From: Loktanella salsilacus
GTDB taxonomy: Bacteria > Pseudomonadota > Alphaproteobacteria > Rhodobacterales > Rhodobacteraceae
Reading direction: 5' to 3'
Length of the DNA stretch: 64,000 bases
Assembly (NCBI RefSeq): GCF_900114485.1
Contig: NZ_FOTF01000007.1
Span: 62,001-126,000 of the forward strand
Shown here: one piece after another, positions 1 to 9,235 of the stretch
How positions within the stretch are numbered: the first letter of the stretch is position 1
Layout of the letters: each line of letters begins with the position of its first letter
Made by a program: the position numbers and the translations under genes
The notes under the pieces: generated by a model
Seen by the model: the letters and a program-made list of their open reading frames with translations, nothing else
What the model was told of the DNA's origin: nothing
Database searches by the model: none

Positions 1-611
1 AACGCTTCGGCTGCCGCCCCGGCCAATATGCCGAGGACCTTGGTTGGACCGGCCCTGATGTCTGGCACGCGCATTGCGTTAAGCTGGACGCAGGCGAAAT
101 CGACCTTTTTGCCAGATCGGGCACAGGCGTAGCGCACTGCCCTTGTTCGAACTGCCGGCTTGGGTCCGGCATCGCGCCCGTGCGGGCCATGCGGGATGCG
201 GGGGTGAATGTGGGCCTTGGCGTTGATGGATCAGCCAGCAACGACAGCGGTAACCTCATCGGCGAGGCGCGTCAGGCGATGTTGCTGCAACGCGTGCAAA
301 ACGGCGCCGATAAGATGAGCGCGCGCGAAGCATTGCGCCTTGCAACGCGCGGCGGGGCTGCTGTGCTGGGACGCGATGATCTGGGCCAGATCGCCACCGG
401 AAAACGTGCTGATCTGGCGATCTGGGATGTGTCTGGCATTGAAAGCGCAGGCAGCTGGGACGCCGCTGCGCTTGTGCTGGCCGGCCCGACGCGCGTCCGC
501 GATCTGTTCGTCGAAGGGCGGCAGGTTGTGGGCAATGGGCGGATGTTGACGGTGGATACCGCCGCCTTGACCCTGCGCCAGAACCGGCTGGCCCGCGCCT
601 TGATGGATTGA
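1..611 (+). CDS. 8-oxoguanine deaminase, 3' part (amidohydrolase superfamily)
   Basis: The reading frame is open from the window edge (first full codon at base 3), so only the last 202 residues are visible and the start lies outside. The family hydrolyses the exocyclic group of oxidised guanine, giving urate, in the cytoplasm. Visible landmarks are WHAHC, then AHCPCSN, then GLGVDGSASND, which match the metal-binding His, second His and catalytic Asp segments of the guanine/8-oxoguanine deaminase branch; the first HxH pair would lie upstream. The AHCPCSNCRLGSG context favours 8-oxoguanine deaminase over guanine deaminase, and a separate guanine deaminase lies 600 nt downstream on the other strand. 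A hydroxyatrazine-type aminohydrolase is the main alternative, since the two groups are close. Confidence 0.85.
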   Translation, partial: RFGCRPGQYAEDLGWTGPDVWHAHCVKLDAGEIDLFARSGTGVAHCPCSNCRLGSGIAPVRAMRDAGVNVGLGVDGSASNDSGNLIGEARQAMLLQRVQNGADKMSAREALRLATRGGAAVLGRDDLGQIATGKRADLAIWDVSGIESAGSWDAAALVLAGPTRVRDLFVEGRQVVGNGRMLTVDTAALTLRQNRLARALMD

Positions 612-672
612 CAGTGGCGGACGGGGTCTGCCCCTATGCGGGTGACCTTTCCCTAGCCGCTGGTGCTTTGCC

Positions 673-1215
673 ATGTCGATCCGTCTGTCCGCCGTTTCCG
701 CGATTGCTGCGCTGGCTTTGTCCGCCTGTGTGCCCATTCCGATCCCGATGGTTGTCCCGCTCAGCGCCTCTGGCCAGCCAGTCACCAATCAGCCGGTGCT
801 TGCGCTGGCAGCAACCCCGCCCAAATCCACTGCCGTTGATGCGGCATTGAACAAGGCACGCGCTGATACGGGCCGTGCGCCATTGGTGTCCAACAGCGGC
901 CTTGACCGGGTTGCTGCGCAATATGCAGCCGATCTGGCGCAGGGCGACAAGCTGATGATGGGGTTGGATACCGGCGCGCGGGCGGGCGCGCGGATCAAGG
1001 CGGCGGGCGTGTCCGGCTGCACGTCAGGAGAAGTGATCTCTCAAGGCTACCCGACCGAGGGCGCAGCGCTGAGCGCGTGGCTGTCCAGCCCGAAGCAGGC
1101 CAAAATCTTGATGGACACGCGCTATGCCAACTATGGCTTTGGCCACGCGGCGGATCTGTCCGGGCGCGGGGCCGATGTTTGGGTGATCGTGCTGCTGATG
1201 CCCTGCGCGGCCTAA
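673..1215 (+). CDS. CAP (SCP/PR-1) domain lipoprotein
   Basis: A 180-residue secreted protein. Residues 1-19 form a lipoprotein signal peptide ending in the lipobox LSAC (Cys19), so membrane anchoring is expected. A proline-rich linker (VPIPIPM) is followed by a divergent CAP domain: an early helix (LDRVAAQYAADLAQGDK) and a late ANYGFGHA...VWVIVLLM strand resemble the CAP core. The usual HSNDMA-type histidine of the first helix is not obvious, so any metal-dependent activity is doubtful. Bacterial CAP proteins are mostly uncharacterised. The stop codon overlaps the stop of the convergent guanine deaminase by 4 nt. Confidence 0.75.
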   Translation: MSIRLSAVSAIAALALSACVPIPIPMVVPLSASGQPVTNQPVLALAATPPKSTAVDAALNKARADTGRAPLVSNSGLDRVAAQYAADLAQGDKLMMGLDTGARAGARIKAAGVSGCTSGEVISQGYPTEGAALSAWLSSPKQAKILMDTRYANYGFGHAADLSGRGADVWVIVLLMPCAA

Positions 1216-2501
1216 GCGCGGGCGCGCACGCCGCCGACCCAGACATCGCGCACAGCGCGGTCGTCGCCCATCATGATGGTGGGAAATAGCGCCTCCCAAA
1301 TGTCAGTCGCCTGGGCTGCGCGTTGGGCGATGGCGGGGGTGGATGACAGGTCCAGCACGGTGATATCTGCAGCAGACCCGACGCCCAGATGACCGATCTG
1401 CCCGCCCATGTGCAGGCTGCGTGCAGATCCTTCTGTCGCCAGCCACATCAGCTGCGCCGGATGCAGCGGGGTGCCGCGCAACTGCCCAATCTCGTAGGCC
1501 GCAGCCATGGTGCGCAGCATCGAAAAGTTGGACCCGCCCCCGGTGTCCGTCGCAAGGCCGATGCGCAGCCCGCGTGCCGCAAGCCCCGCCATGTCGAACA
1601 GGCCAGAGCCGATAAAGGTGTTTGACGTCGGGCAGTGGACAACGGCGGCATCAACCTCGGCCAAGCGGTCGATTTCGCGCGGTTCCAGATGGATCGCGTG
1701 ACCATACAGACCCTTTGGACCCAGCAGGCCAAATGCCTCGTAGGTGTCCAGATAGTCCCGCGATTGGGGGAACAGATCGCGGACCCACGCGATCTCTGGC
1801 AGTTGTTCCGACAGATGCGTCTGCATCAGCACTTCGGGTCGTTCAGCCCAAAGCGCACCCAGCGCCGCCAGCTGATCAGGGGTAGAGGTCGGGGAAAAGC
1901 GCGGGGTGATCGCATAGGTCGCGCGGCCCTTGCCGTGCCAGCGGTCCAGCAAGGCTTTGCTGTCGTCATAGGCGCTTTGCACCGTGTCGCGCAGCCCACC
2001 CGGCGCGTTGCGGTCCATGCAGGTCTTGCCGCCGACAACGGCCATGCCGCGGGCGGCGGCCCCTTCAAACCAGGCATCCACGCTGCCGGGGTGGATCGTG
2101 CAAAAACTGGTCAGCGTCGTCGTGCCATGGGCCAGCGCCAGATCAAGCGTCGTATCCGCCACCTGCCGCGCGTAATCCGTATCCGCCAGACGCATTTCTT
2201 GAGGAAAGGTGTAGGTGTTCAGCCAGTCGATCAGCTGCTTGCCCCAGCTGGCGATGATCGGCGTCTGGGGGTAATGCATATGCGCATCGACAAAGCCCGC
2301 ACTGATCAGCGCATCGCCGTAATCGGTCACGGCAGCATCAGGGTGTGCCGCGCGCAACGCAGCCCCGCTGCCCGTCGCCACGATCAAGCCCGCATCAATA
2401 ACAACGCCGCCAGCGCTGTCGTGGCGCGTCGCGCCTTGCCAATCCGCAAGGGCGTCGCCGTCAAACCCTAGGGTCTGTCCTAAAAGAAGTTGTTTTGTCA
2501 T
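1212..2501 (-). CDS. guaD: guanine deaminase
   Basis: Hydrolyses guanine to xanthine and ammonia, in purine salvage and nitrogen recovery. The 429-residue length fits the family. The zinc-binding pair is seen in FVDAHMHYPQTP (His74, His76), followed by the guanine deaminase hallmark ASWGKQLIDWLNTYTFP; further metal ligands are suggested by TLTSF, MQTHLSE, YGHAIHL and the catalytic Asp by ATDTGGGSNF. The upstream region is shared with the divergent mgtE (about 105 nt). It sits beside an 8-oxoguanine deaminase, so the left edge of the window is a small purine-deamination locus. Its stop overlaps the convergent CAP lipoprotein stop by 4 nt (bases CTAA at 1212-1215). Confidence 0.93.
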   Translation of the reverse strand: MTKQLLLGQTLGFDGDALADWQGATRHDSAGGVVIDAGLIVATGSGAALRAAHPDAAVTDYGDALISAGFVDAHMHYPQTPIIASWGKQLIDWLNTYTFPQEMRLADTDYARQVADTTLDLALAHGTTTLTSFCTIHPGSVDAWFEGAAARGMAVVGGKTCMDRNAPGGLRDTVQSAYDDSKALLDRWHGKGRATYAITPRFSPTSTPDQLAALGALWAERPEVLMQTHLSEQLPEIAWVRDLFPQSRDYLDTYEAFGLLGPKGLYGHAIHLEPREIDRLAEVDAAVVHCPTSNTFIGSGLFDMAGLAARGLRIGLATDTGGGSNFSMLRTMAAAYEIGQLRGTPLHPAQLMWLATEGSARSLHMGGQIGHLGVGSAADITVLDLSSTPAIAQRAAQATDIWEALFPTIMMGDDRAVRDVWVGGVRARA

Positions 2502-2606
2502 ATCCCCATCCTAAAGCGCGGCGTGGGGGGCTACAATCGGCTGTATCACTGTTGTGGCGCGGCCCAGCTTGTCTATGTTGCGGGGCAAGCCATCAAGGGG
2601 ACCGCT

Positions 2607-3995
2607 ATGACCGAATCTGACACGCTCCCCGACCTTGAGGACGACGACGAAGAAGCCTTTGGTATTAACGACCGCGTTGTCGCGGATGTGCTGGACGCGA
2701 TCGAGGCGCGCAATGTCGAAGACATCGACGCGCTGCTTGAACCGCTTCACCCCGCCGACATCGCCCACCTGATCGAGCTGATCGACAGCCGCCAGCGCCG
2801 CGAATTGCTGACCTTGTGGAAGGGCGGGATGGACGGCGATATCCTGTCCGAACTGGACGAGCGGATCCGCGAAGAGATTATCTCGGCGTTTTCCCCGACC
2901 GAACTGGCCGACGCCGTGCGCGATCTGGACAGCGACGATGTCGTGGACCTTGTCGAATATCTGGACGAAGAGCAGCAAGAGGCGGTGCTGGACGCGCTGG
3001 AACCCGGCGACCGTGTCGCGGTGGAACAATCGCTGTCCTATCCCGAGGAATCCGCTGGTCGCCACATGCAGGTGGAACTGGTGCGCGCGCCCGATCACTG
3101 GACCGTTGGGGACGCCATCGACTTTCTGCGATCCGACGTGTCGCTGCCCGATCAGTTCTATCACATCATCCTTGTCGATCCCCGGCTCAAGGCCACGGGT
3201 TATGTCACGCTGGGCCGCGTCCTAAGCCATCCGCGCGCCACGCGGCTGCAAGACATCATGGAAGATACCTTTCGCACCTTTCACGTCGAACAAGACGTGG
3301 AAGAGGTCGCGCAGGCCATCAACCACTATCACATGATCACCGCCCCTGTGGTGGACGACGACGACCGCATCGTGGGTGTCATCACCATCGACGACGCCAT
3401 GGCCTTTCTAGAAGAAGAGGCGGAGGAAGACCTTTTGCGTCTGGCCGGTGTGGGCGAAGGCAGCCTGTCCGACCGCGTGATCGAGACGACAAAGCAGCGT
3501 GCGCCTTGGCTGGCGGTGAACCTGTTCACCGCGATCCTTGCGTCCATGGTGATTTCCCTGTTCGAAGGCACCCTGCAATCGCTGGTGTCGCTGGCCGTGC
3601 TGATGCCCATCGTGGCCTCAATGGGCGGTAACGCGGGCACGCAATCGCTGACCGTCGCCGTGCGCGCACTGGCAACGCGCGATTTGACTGGTGCGAACGT
3701 CTGGCGCGTCATCCGCCGAGAGGTGCTGGTAGGTTTGATCAACGGCATCCTGTTTGCGGTTGTGATGGGGATCGTCGGCATCGTCTGGTTCGGCTCGCCC
3801 ATGCTGGGTGCGGTGATCGGCTGCGCGATGGTGATCAACCTTGTCGTGGCGGGTCTTGCAGGCACCGGCGTGCCGATTGTGCTGGAACGTATGGGCGTCG
3901 ACCCGGCGCTGGCCTCTGGCGCTTTTGTGACGACGGTGACGGATATTGTCGGCTTCTTTGCCTTCCTCGGGCTGGCCGCCGTATGGCTGCTGTGA
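2607..3995 (+). CDS. mgtE: magnesium transporter MgtE
   Basis: Mg2+-selective inner-membrane channel of 462 residues. An acidic N-terminal cytoplasmic domain (MgtE_N superhelix, LHPADIAHLIE and repeats of DVVDLVEYL type) is followed by paired CBS domains (VTLGRVLSHPR and ITAPVVDDDDRIVGVITIDDAMAFL), a connecting helix, and about five C-terminal membrane helices that include the conserved PIVASMGGNAGTQSL pore segment. The frame is open back to 2490, but ATG 2607 is preferred because it has AAGGGG at 2595-2600, does not overlap guaD, and gives the usual length. The stop overlaps the start region of the next gene (TGATG), suggesting coupling to the folate enzyme. Confidence 0.95.
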   Translation: MTESDTLPDLEDDDEEAFGINDRVVADVLDAIEARNVEDIDALLEPLHPADIAHLIELIDSRQRRELLTLWKGGMDGDILSELDERIREEIISAFSPTELADAVRDLDSDDVVDLVEYLDEEQQEAVLDALEPGDRVAVEQSLSYPEESAGRHMQVELVRAPDHWTVGDAIDFLRSDVSLPDQFYHIILVDPRLKATGYVTLGRVLSHPRATRLQDIMEDTFRTFHVEQDVEEVAQAINHYHMITAPVVDDDDRIVGVITIDDAMAFLEEEAEEDLLRLAGVGEGSLSDRVIETTKQRAPWLAVNLFTAILASMVISLFEGTLQSLVSLAVLMPIVASMGGNAGTQSLTVAVRALATRDLTGANVWRVIRREVLVGLINGILFAVVMGIVGIVWFGSPMLGAVIGCAMVINLVVAGLAGTGVPIVLERMGVDPALASGAFVTTVTDIVGFFAFLGLAAVWLL

Positions 3996-4537
3996 TGCTG
4001 GACAAGGCTGCCGCGCGGCAGGCGGCGCTTGCCCGCCGCGCAGTTGCCCATGCGCAGGGCGGCGCGCAGGCGGGGTATCTGTCAGAGGTGCTGGCCGGCT
4101 ACCGCGGCGCGCCGCTTGCGGGTTATCTGCCAATGCGCACGGAAATCGACCCGCTGCCTGCCATGGCAGAGGCGGCGGCGCATGGCGTCGTCGGCGTGCC
4201 AGTCATCACGGCCAAGGACCAGCCGCTGCAATTTCGCACGTGGACCCCTGAGTGTGCGACGGTGCCCGGCACCTTTGGCGCACCCGTCCCAAAGGCGGGC
4301 GATTGGATGGTGCCGCAGATCCTGATCGTGCCGCTGGTTGCCTTTGATCTGCGCGGCGGGCGGCTGGGCTATGGCGGCGGCTTTTATGATCGCACCTTGC
4401 AGGCGCTGCGCGCGCAGGGGCCTGTTCTGGCGATTGGATTCGCCTTTGCGGCGCAACAAACGGACGACCTGCCGCTAGAGCCGACGGATCAACCGCTGGA
4501 CATGATCGTGACAGAAGCGGGCGTTCTGACCGTCTGA
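3983..4537 (+). CDS. 5-formyltetrahydrofolate cyclo-ligase
   Basis: ATP-dependent conversion of 5-formyl-THF to 5,10-methenyl-THF in one-carbon metabolism. The product has 184 residues from ATG 3983. The C-terminal YGGGFYDRTL motif (residues about 131-140) is the diagnostic substrate/ATP-binding loop, and an N-terminal basic helix rich in Ala/Arg (AAARQAALARRAVA) is typical. ATG 3995, four codons downstream, overlaps the mgtE stop as TGATG and may be the true, translationally coupled start; the first four residues would then be lost. No strong Shine-Dalgarno is seen for either. Confidence 0.9.
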   Translation: MAAVMLDKAAARQAALARRAVAHAQGGAQAGYLSEVLAGYRGAPLAGYLPMRTEIDPLPAMAEAAAHGVVGVPVITAKDQPLQFRTWTPECATVPGTFGAPVPKAGDWMVPQILIVPLVAFDLRGGRLGYGGGFYDRTLQALRAQGPVLAIGFAFAAQQTDDLPLEPTDQPLDMIVTEAGVLTV

Positions 4538-4572
4538 AAAGGCCGATTTTTCGTCGAAAAACCGGAAGATAA

Positions 4573-4592
4573 AAAATCTTCTAGAAGATTTT
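4573..4592. promoter_or_regulatory. perfect 20-bp AT-rich palindrome upstream of the YmdB-type gene
   Basis: The 20 bases are exactly self-complementary, with centre TCTAGA and arms AAAATCTT / AAGATTTT. It lies 24 nt before ATG 4617 and 35 nt after the stop of the folate gene, in an otherwise GC-rich region. It is preceded at about 4547-4561 by a second AT-rich inverted repeat (TTTTTCG/CGAAAAA). It could be an operator or a weak factor-independent terminator in either direction; the low GC of the stem argues against a strong terminator. Confidence 0.45.
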
Positions 4593-4616
4593 GCCCTCAG
4601 CCCCTAACAGGGGGCC

Positions 4617-5435
4617 ATGAAAATCATGTTTTTGGGCGACGTCATGGGACGCGCCGGCCGTAGCGCCATTACCGATCACTTGCCGCGACTGCGCAAGGAT
4701 TGGAAACTCGATTTCGTCGTGGTCAACGGCGAGAATGCGACCAATGGCGCGGGCCTGTCGCCCGATCACGCCAAGGCAATCCTTGATGCGGGGGCGGACG
4801 TTGTAACACTGGGTGATCACGCCTTCGATCAAAAGGACATGCTGTCCTTTATCGACAAAGAGCCGCGTATCATTCGCCCGCTGAACTTTTCCAAAGCATC
4901 CCCCGGTGCGGGCGCGCGGGTGTTTTCCGACGCGCGCGGGCGCAAGGTGCTGGTCGTGCAGGCGCTGGGCCAAGTGTTTATGAAACGACCCTTTGACGAT
5001 CCGTTCTCGGCGCTAGATGCGGTGCTGAAGCAGTATCCGATGGGCGGGCAGGTGCAGGCCACGCTGGTTGATATCCACTGCGAGGCGACGTCCGAAAAGA
5101 TGGCCGTCGGCCACTATTGCGATGGCCGCGCCAGCATCGTTGTCGGCACCCATACCCACGTACCCACGGCCGACGCGATGGTGCTGCCGGGCGGGACGGC
5201 GTTTCAGTCCGACGCTGGCATGTGCGGCGACTATAACTCTGTCATCGGCATGGAAAAGACAGAGCCGCTGCGCCGCTTTATCACCGGCATGCCCAAGGCC
5301 CGCTTTACCCCTGCCGAAGGCGAGGCGACGCTGTCCGGCCTTTACGTCGAAACCGACGATGCCACGGGCAAGGCCAAGACCTGCATGATGGTCCGCCAAG
5401 GCGGTGCACTGTCGCAATCCGGGCCCGCTGTCTGA
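4617..5435 (+). CDS. YmdB-family metallophosphoesterase (TIGR00282 type)
   Basis: A 272-residue calcineurin-like cytoplasmic phosphodiesterase. Dimetal ligands are visible in FLGDVMGRAGR (N-terminus), VVVNGENATNG, VVTLGDHAFD, and HTHVPTAD. Members of the family such as Bacillus YmdB hydrolyse cyclic nucleotides (2',3'- or 3',5'-cNMP) and influence RNA levels and biofilm decisions; the substrate in alphaproteobacteria is not established. It follows the palindrome at 4573-4592 and is separate from the downstream SLC13 gene by about 125 nt. Confidence 0.88.
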   Translation: MKIMFLGDVMGRAGRSAITDHLPRLRKDWKLDFVVVNGENATNGAGLSPDHAKAILDAGADVVTLGDHAFDQKDMLSFIDKEPRIIRPLNFSKASPGAGARVFSDARGRKVLVVQALGQVFMKRPFDDPFSALDAVLKQYPMGGQVQATLVDIHCEATSEKMAVGHYCDGRASIVVGTHTHVPTADAMVLPGGTAFQSDAGMCGDYNSVIGMEKTEPLRRFITGMPKARFTPAEGEATLSGLYVETDDATGKAKTCMMVRQGGALSQSGPAV

Positions 5436-5559
5436 CCCAGCGATCGGTCCCAAAGGCGTCATCTGACCTTGCGCAACACGCCGCGCCCCGCGCTGATGGA
5501 CATTGCGCAGGGCGGGGCAAAAGGCGACAATGGGTGGATCAATTCATCGAAAGCCAATC

Positions 5560-7338
5560 ATGATTCACTTCGCCTTTCTGGACCAACATCAGGCCATTGT
5601 GACCCTTGCGGTCCTTGCTGCGATGTTCACTCTGTTCATGCGCGAAACCTTCCCGACCGAAGTTGTGGCGATGATCGGTGCAGCGTTTTTGCTGTTCACA
5701 GGCATTCTGCCCTATGACGAAGCGGTCAAGGTGCTGTCGAACGCGGCCCCTTGGACCATCGCGATGATGTTTATCATCATGGGCGCGCTCGTGCGCACCG
5801 GGGCGCTGGACTACGTCACGCAAATGGCCGAACGCGCGGCGAAACGGAACCCGCGTCAGGCCATCGGCGGCGTGATGGGCTTCGTGGTATCTGCCTCTGC
5901 CTTTGTGAATAACACACCTGTCGTCGTGGTGATGCTGCCGGTCTTTGTGCAGATGGCGCGGACACTGAAAGTGTCGGCGTCGAAGCTGCTTATTCCGCTG
6001 TCCTATGGCTCGATTGTTGGTGGTACGCTGACGCTGATCGGCACATCGACGAACCTTGTCGTCGACGGTGTGGCCCGCCAGTCCGGGATGGAGCCTTTTG
6101 GCATTTTCGAAGTGACCCCCATTGGCCTCGTGATCGCGGTCTGGACCATGGGCTATCTGATCTTGTTCGGTAATCGCTTGCTGCCGGACCGTACCAGCAT
6201 GGCGACCATGCTGTCGGATCGGTCCAAAATGCGCTTTTTCGCAGAGGCGGTTATCCCCCCCGATAGCAACCTGGTCAGCCGCGAAGTCCTTAGCGTTCAG
6301 CTATTCAAGCGTGAAGGTGTGCGCCTGATTGACGTGATCCGCGGCGATGCATCCCTGCGCCGCGATCTGGAAAACGTGAAGCTAGAGGTCGGCGACCGCA
6401 TCGTCCTGCGCACCGCGATGACAGAGCTGTTGTCGCTGCAGGCCACCAAGGAATTGCGCCGGGTCGATCAGGTGTCGGCGGTGGAAACATCCACGGTCGA
6501 GGTGCTGATTTCGCCTGAATGCCGCATGGTTGGCCGCACTTTGGGTGCGCTGCGCCTGCGTCGCCGTTACGGCGTCTATACGCTGGCCGTCCATCGCCGC
6601 GACCGCAATATCGGGCGTCAGTTGGACGAGCTGGTCGTCAAGGTTGGCGACACCCTGCTGCTGGAAGGCGCACCAGAGGATATCCAGCGCCTTGCGGCGG
6701 ATATGAACCTTGCCGATGTGTCCAAGCCGTCGGCCCGTGCCTATCGCCGCAGCCATGCGCCGATTGCCATCGGCGTGATGCTGGCTGTCGTGGTGCTGGC
6801 TGCGTTCAACGTTGCGCCGATCTTGCAGCTATCGTTCCTTGGCGCGGTCATCGTGCTGGTCACGGGCTGCATTGACGCAGACGAGGCGTTCGAGTCGATC
6901 GACGGCCATCTGCTTTCACTTATCTTTGCCATGCTCGCCGTTGGTGCCGCGCTTGAAGCCTCTGGCGCGGTCGAGATTATCGCCGGATCGCTGGCACCTT
7001 ATATGACCGTGTTGCCACCCTTTGTGGTCGTTTTTGCGATCTATGCGCTGTCGATGGTCTTGACGGAATTGGTGTCCAACAACGCCGTGGCTGTCGTCAT
7101 GACGCCCATCGCCATCGGCCTTGCTGCTGCGCTGGACGTGGATGCGCGCCCCTTGGTCATTGCTGTGATGATGGCGGCCTCTGCCAGTTTTTCGACGCCC
7201 ATCGGGTATCAGACCAACACGCTGGTGTACGGCCCGGGCGGATACAAGTTCAGCGACTTTCTGCGGATCGGCGTGCCGCTGAACCTGTCGCTGGCGGTCA
7301 TCTGCTCTGCCGCGATTCCGTGGCTTTACCCACTGTAA
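5560..7338 (+). CDS. SLC13-family permease with two RCK_C (TrkA-C) domains
   Basis: A 592-residue inner-membrane anion transporter. Membrane blocks occur at about residues 5-220 and again from about 405 to the C-terminus, with the paired re-entrant motifs [12 protein letters not shown] / [10 protein letters not shown] and, in the second half, [13 protein letters not shown] / [22 protein letters not shown], the signature of the divalent-anion:Na+ symporter fold. Two cytosolic RCK_C modules lie between (about residues 220-400; VGDRIVLR and VGDTLLLEG). The substrate (sulfate, dicarboxylate or other anion) cannot be read from sequence. The frame is open from 5503, but ATG 5560 starts just before the first helix and gives a normal N-terminus. 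Confidence 0.88.
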   Translation: MIHFAFLDQHQAIVTLAVLAAMFTLFMRETFPTEVVAMIGAAFLLFTGILPYDEAVKVLSNAAPWTIAMMFIIMGALVRTGALDYVTQMAERAAKRNPRQAIGGVMGFVVSASAFVNNTPVVVVMLPVFVQMARTLKVSASKLLIPLSYGSIVGGTLTLIGTSTNLVVDGVARQSGMEPFGIFEVTPIGLVIAVWTMGYLILFGNRLLPDRTSMATMLSDRSKMRFFAEAVIPPDSNLVSREVLSVQLFKREGVRLIDVIRGDASLRRDLENVKLEVGDRIVLRTAMTELLSLQATKELRRVDQVSAVETSTVEVLISPECRMVGRTLGALRLRRRYGVYTLAVHRRDRNIGRQLDELVVKVGDTLLLEGAPEDIQRLAADMNLADVSKPSARAYRRSHAPIAIGVMLAVVVLAAFNVAPILQLSFLGAVIVLVTGCIDADEAFESIDGHLLSLIFAMLAVGAALEASGAVEIIAGSLAPYMTVLPPFVVVFAIYALSMVLTELVSNNAVAVVMTPIAIGLAAALDVDARPLVIAVMMAASASFSTPIGYQTNTLVYGPGGYKFSDFLRIGVPLNLSLAVICSAAIPWLYPL

Positions 7339-7417
7339 GGCGCAGGCTTGCGGGGGCAGGGTCCTCTGCGCTATAGCGAGCCGCAATCACCGACAGACCA
7401 AAAAGAGGGTTCACGCC

Positions 7418-8167
7418 ATGGCCGGGCATTCCAAATGGGCGAACATCCAGCACCGCAAGGGGCGTCAGGACAAACTGCGCGCTAAGCTGTTCTCCAAGAT
7501 GAGCAAGGAAATCACCGTCGCTGCCAAGATGGGCGACCCCGATCCCGACAAAAACCCGCGCCTGCGGCTTGCGGTGAAAGAGGCCAAGCAGTCCTCTGTC
7601 CCCAAGGAAGTGATCGAGCGCGCGATTACCAAAGCCGTCGGCGGCGACGCTGAAAGCTATGACGAGATCCGGTATGAAGGCTACGGCCCGAACGGCGTCG
7701 CTGTCATCGTCGAGGCGATGACCGACAACCGCAACCGTACCGCGTCCTCCGTCCGCTCTACCTTTACCAAGAACGGTGGCAATCTGGGCGAGACGGGCAG
7801 CGTTGGCTTTATGTTCGACCGCAAGGGGCAGATCGTCTACCCCGCGTCTGTTGGCGATGAAGACACCGTCATGATGGCCGCGATTGAGGCGGGCGCAGAG
7901 GATGTGCAGTCGGACGAGGACAACCACGTCGTCTATTGCGCGCCGACCGACCTGAACGAGGTTTCCACCGCGCTGGAAGCGGCGCTGGGCGAATCTGAAA
8001 GCACCAAGCTGATCTGGCTGCCGAACATGCAGACAGAGATGGATCTTGAGGGTCTGACCAAGCTGATGCGTCTGGTCGAAACGCTGGAAGACGACGATGA
8101 CGTCCAGTCTGTGACCACCAACGTTGAAGCCAGCGACGAAGTCATGGCCGCCTACGCGAACAGCTAA
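7418..8167 (+). CDS. yebC: YebC/PmpR family protein
   Basis: A 249-residue cytoplasmic protein of the YebC/TACO1 family, long annotated as DNA-binding regulators; recent work on the family shows a role in translation through proline stretches. The N-terminus [15 protein letters not shown] is diagnostic, followed by [14 protein letters not shown] and the acidic C-terminal region [17 protein letters not shown] just upstream (about 7405-7409) fits as a ribosome-binding site. A hairpin terminator follows the stop. Confidence 0.95.
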   Translation: MAGHSKWANIQHRKGRQDKLRAKLFSKMSKEITVAAKMGDPDPDKNPRLRLAVKEAKQSSVPKEVIERAITKAVGGDAESYDEIRYEGYGPNGVAVIVEAMTDNRNRTASSVRSTFTKNGGNLGETGSVGFMFDRKGQIVYPASVGDEDTVMMAAIEAGAEDVQSDEDNHVVYCAPTDLNEVSTALEAALGESESTKLIWLPNMQTEMDLEGLTKLMRLVETLEDDDDVQSVTTNVEASDEVMAAYANS

Positions 8168-8186
8168 TTTTTATGCGCACATCGCC

Positions 8187-8220
8187 CGGACCTTGGTTGC
8201 ACCATGGTCCGAGCTTTTTT
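8187..8220 (+). terminator. Rho-independent terminator after yebC
   Basis: Stem CGGACC (8187-8192) pairs with GGTCCG (8206-8211), with an inner TGG/CCA extension, followed by AGCTTTTTT. It stands 20 nt after the yebC stop and just before the stop of convergent choV. Confidence 0.8.
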
Positions 8221-8221
8221 G

Positions 8222-9235
8222 TCAGCCGCGCTGTGCGAGCCGTGTCAGCAAGGACGATGGTGTGATCTGGCCAAGCGATTGGCCGTTTTCCATAACGTCC
8301 AGCGCCGCGCCGGATTGCACCTTGTCGATGATGTCTTTCACCGGTGTCTCTGCCGCGACTTGGTCGCCGCCTGACACCCCGTCAATCATCACGTCACGCG
8401 CAGTCAGAACCCCAAGCGGGTTCATATGGGCCACGAATTCAGCGACATAGCCATTGGCGGGATTTGTGAAAATCTCGCGCGGGGTGCCGACCTGCACAAT
8501 GCGCCCGCCTTCCATGATCGCGATGCGATTGCCGATCTTAAACGCTTCGTCCAGATCATGGCTGACAAAGATAATCGTGCGGCCACGCTGCTTTTGCAGG
8601 TCCAGCAACTCGTCTTGCAGGCGGGTGCGGATCAGCGGATCGAGCGCACTAAACGGCTCGTCCATCAATAGGATCGCAGCGTCCGTGGCAAAGGCGCGGG
8701 CAAGGCCGACACGCTGTTGCATGCCGCCTGACAGTTCCTCCACCAGCGCATCGCCGCGATCGGCCAGACCGACAAGCTTCAGCTCTTCATTCACCCGCGC
8801 CCGGCGCTGCGCTGCGGTTTGGCCGCCCAGTTCCAGCCCAAGCCCCACGTTGTCGCGCACAGTGCGCCATGGCAGCAGGCCAAACTGTTGGAACACCATC
8901 GCGATATCATGCAGGCGCAGATCGCGCAGGGTCTTGGCGTCGGCGCTGGTGACCGACCGCATGCCGTGCCGCGTTTTCACGCGCACATCGCCGCGCACGA
9001 CAGGGTTCAACCCGTTGACCGCACGCAGTAGCGTCGATTTTCCAGACCCGGACAGGCCCATCAGCACAAGGATCTCTCCATCCTCGACGTTCAGCGAACA
9101 ATTATGGACGCCAAGCACCTGATCGCAGGCTTTGCGAATCTCGGGCCGGGTCATGCCTTGATCCATCAGGGGCAGGGCGACCTCTGGCGTGTCGCCAAAC
9201 ACGATAGAGACGTTGTCGAATTCTACAGCACTCAT
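8222..9235 (-). CDS. choV: choline ABC transporter ATP-binding protein
   Basis: A 337-residue ATPase of the QAT (ProV/OpuAA) type that energises choline import at the inner membrane. Walker A is GLSGSGKST, the signature is LSGGMQQRVGLARA, Walker B is ILLMDEPFSALD, and the switch His lies in FVSHDLDEA. The C-terminal about 80 residues form a short tail, without clear complete CBS domains. The start overlaps the stop of choW by 4 nt. Choline rather than proline betaine is inferred from the divergent betIBA operon. Confidence 0.92.
   Translation of the reverse strand: MSAVEFDNVSIVFGDTPEVALPLMDQGMTRPEIRKACDQVLGVHNCSLNVEDGEILVLMGLSGSGKSTLLRAVNGLNPVVRGDVRVKTRHGMRSVTSADAKTLRDLRLHDIAMVFQQFGLLPWRTVRDNVGLGLELGGQTAAQRRARVNEELKLVGLADRGDALVEELSGGMQQRVGLARAFATDAAILLMDEPFSALDPLIRTRLQDELLDLQKQRGRTIIFVSHDLDEAFKIGNRIAIMEGGRIVQVGTPREIFTNPANGYVAEFVAHMNPLGVLTARDVMIDGVSGGDQVAAETPVKDIIDKVQSGAALDVMENGQSLGQITPSSLLTRLAQRG

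Noticed and set aside
1635-2471. A 278-codon plus-strand frame within guaD
   Set aside because: Antisense to guanine deaminase, basic and repetitive composition, no motifs.
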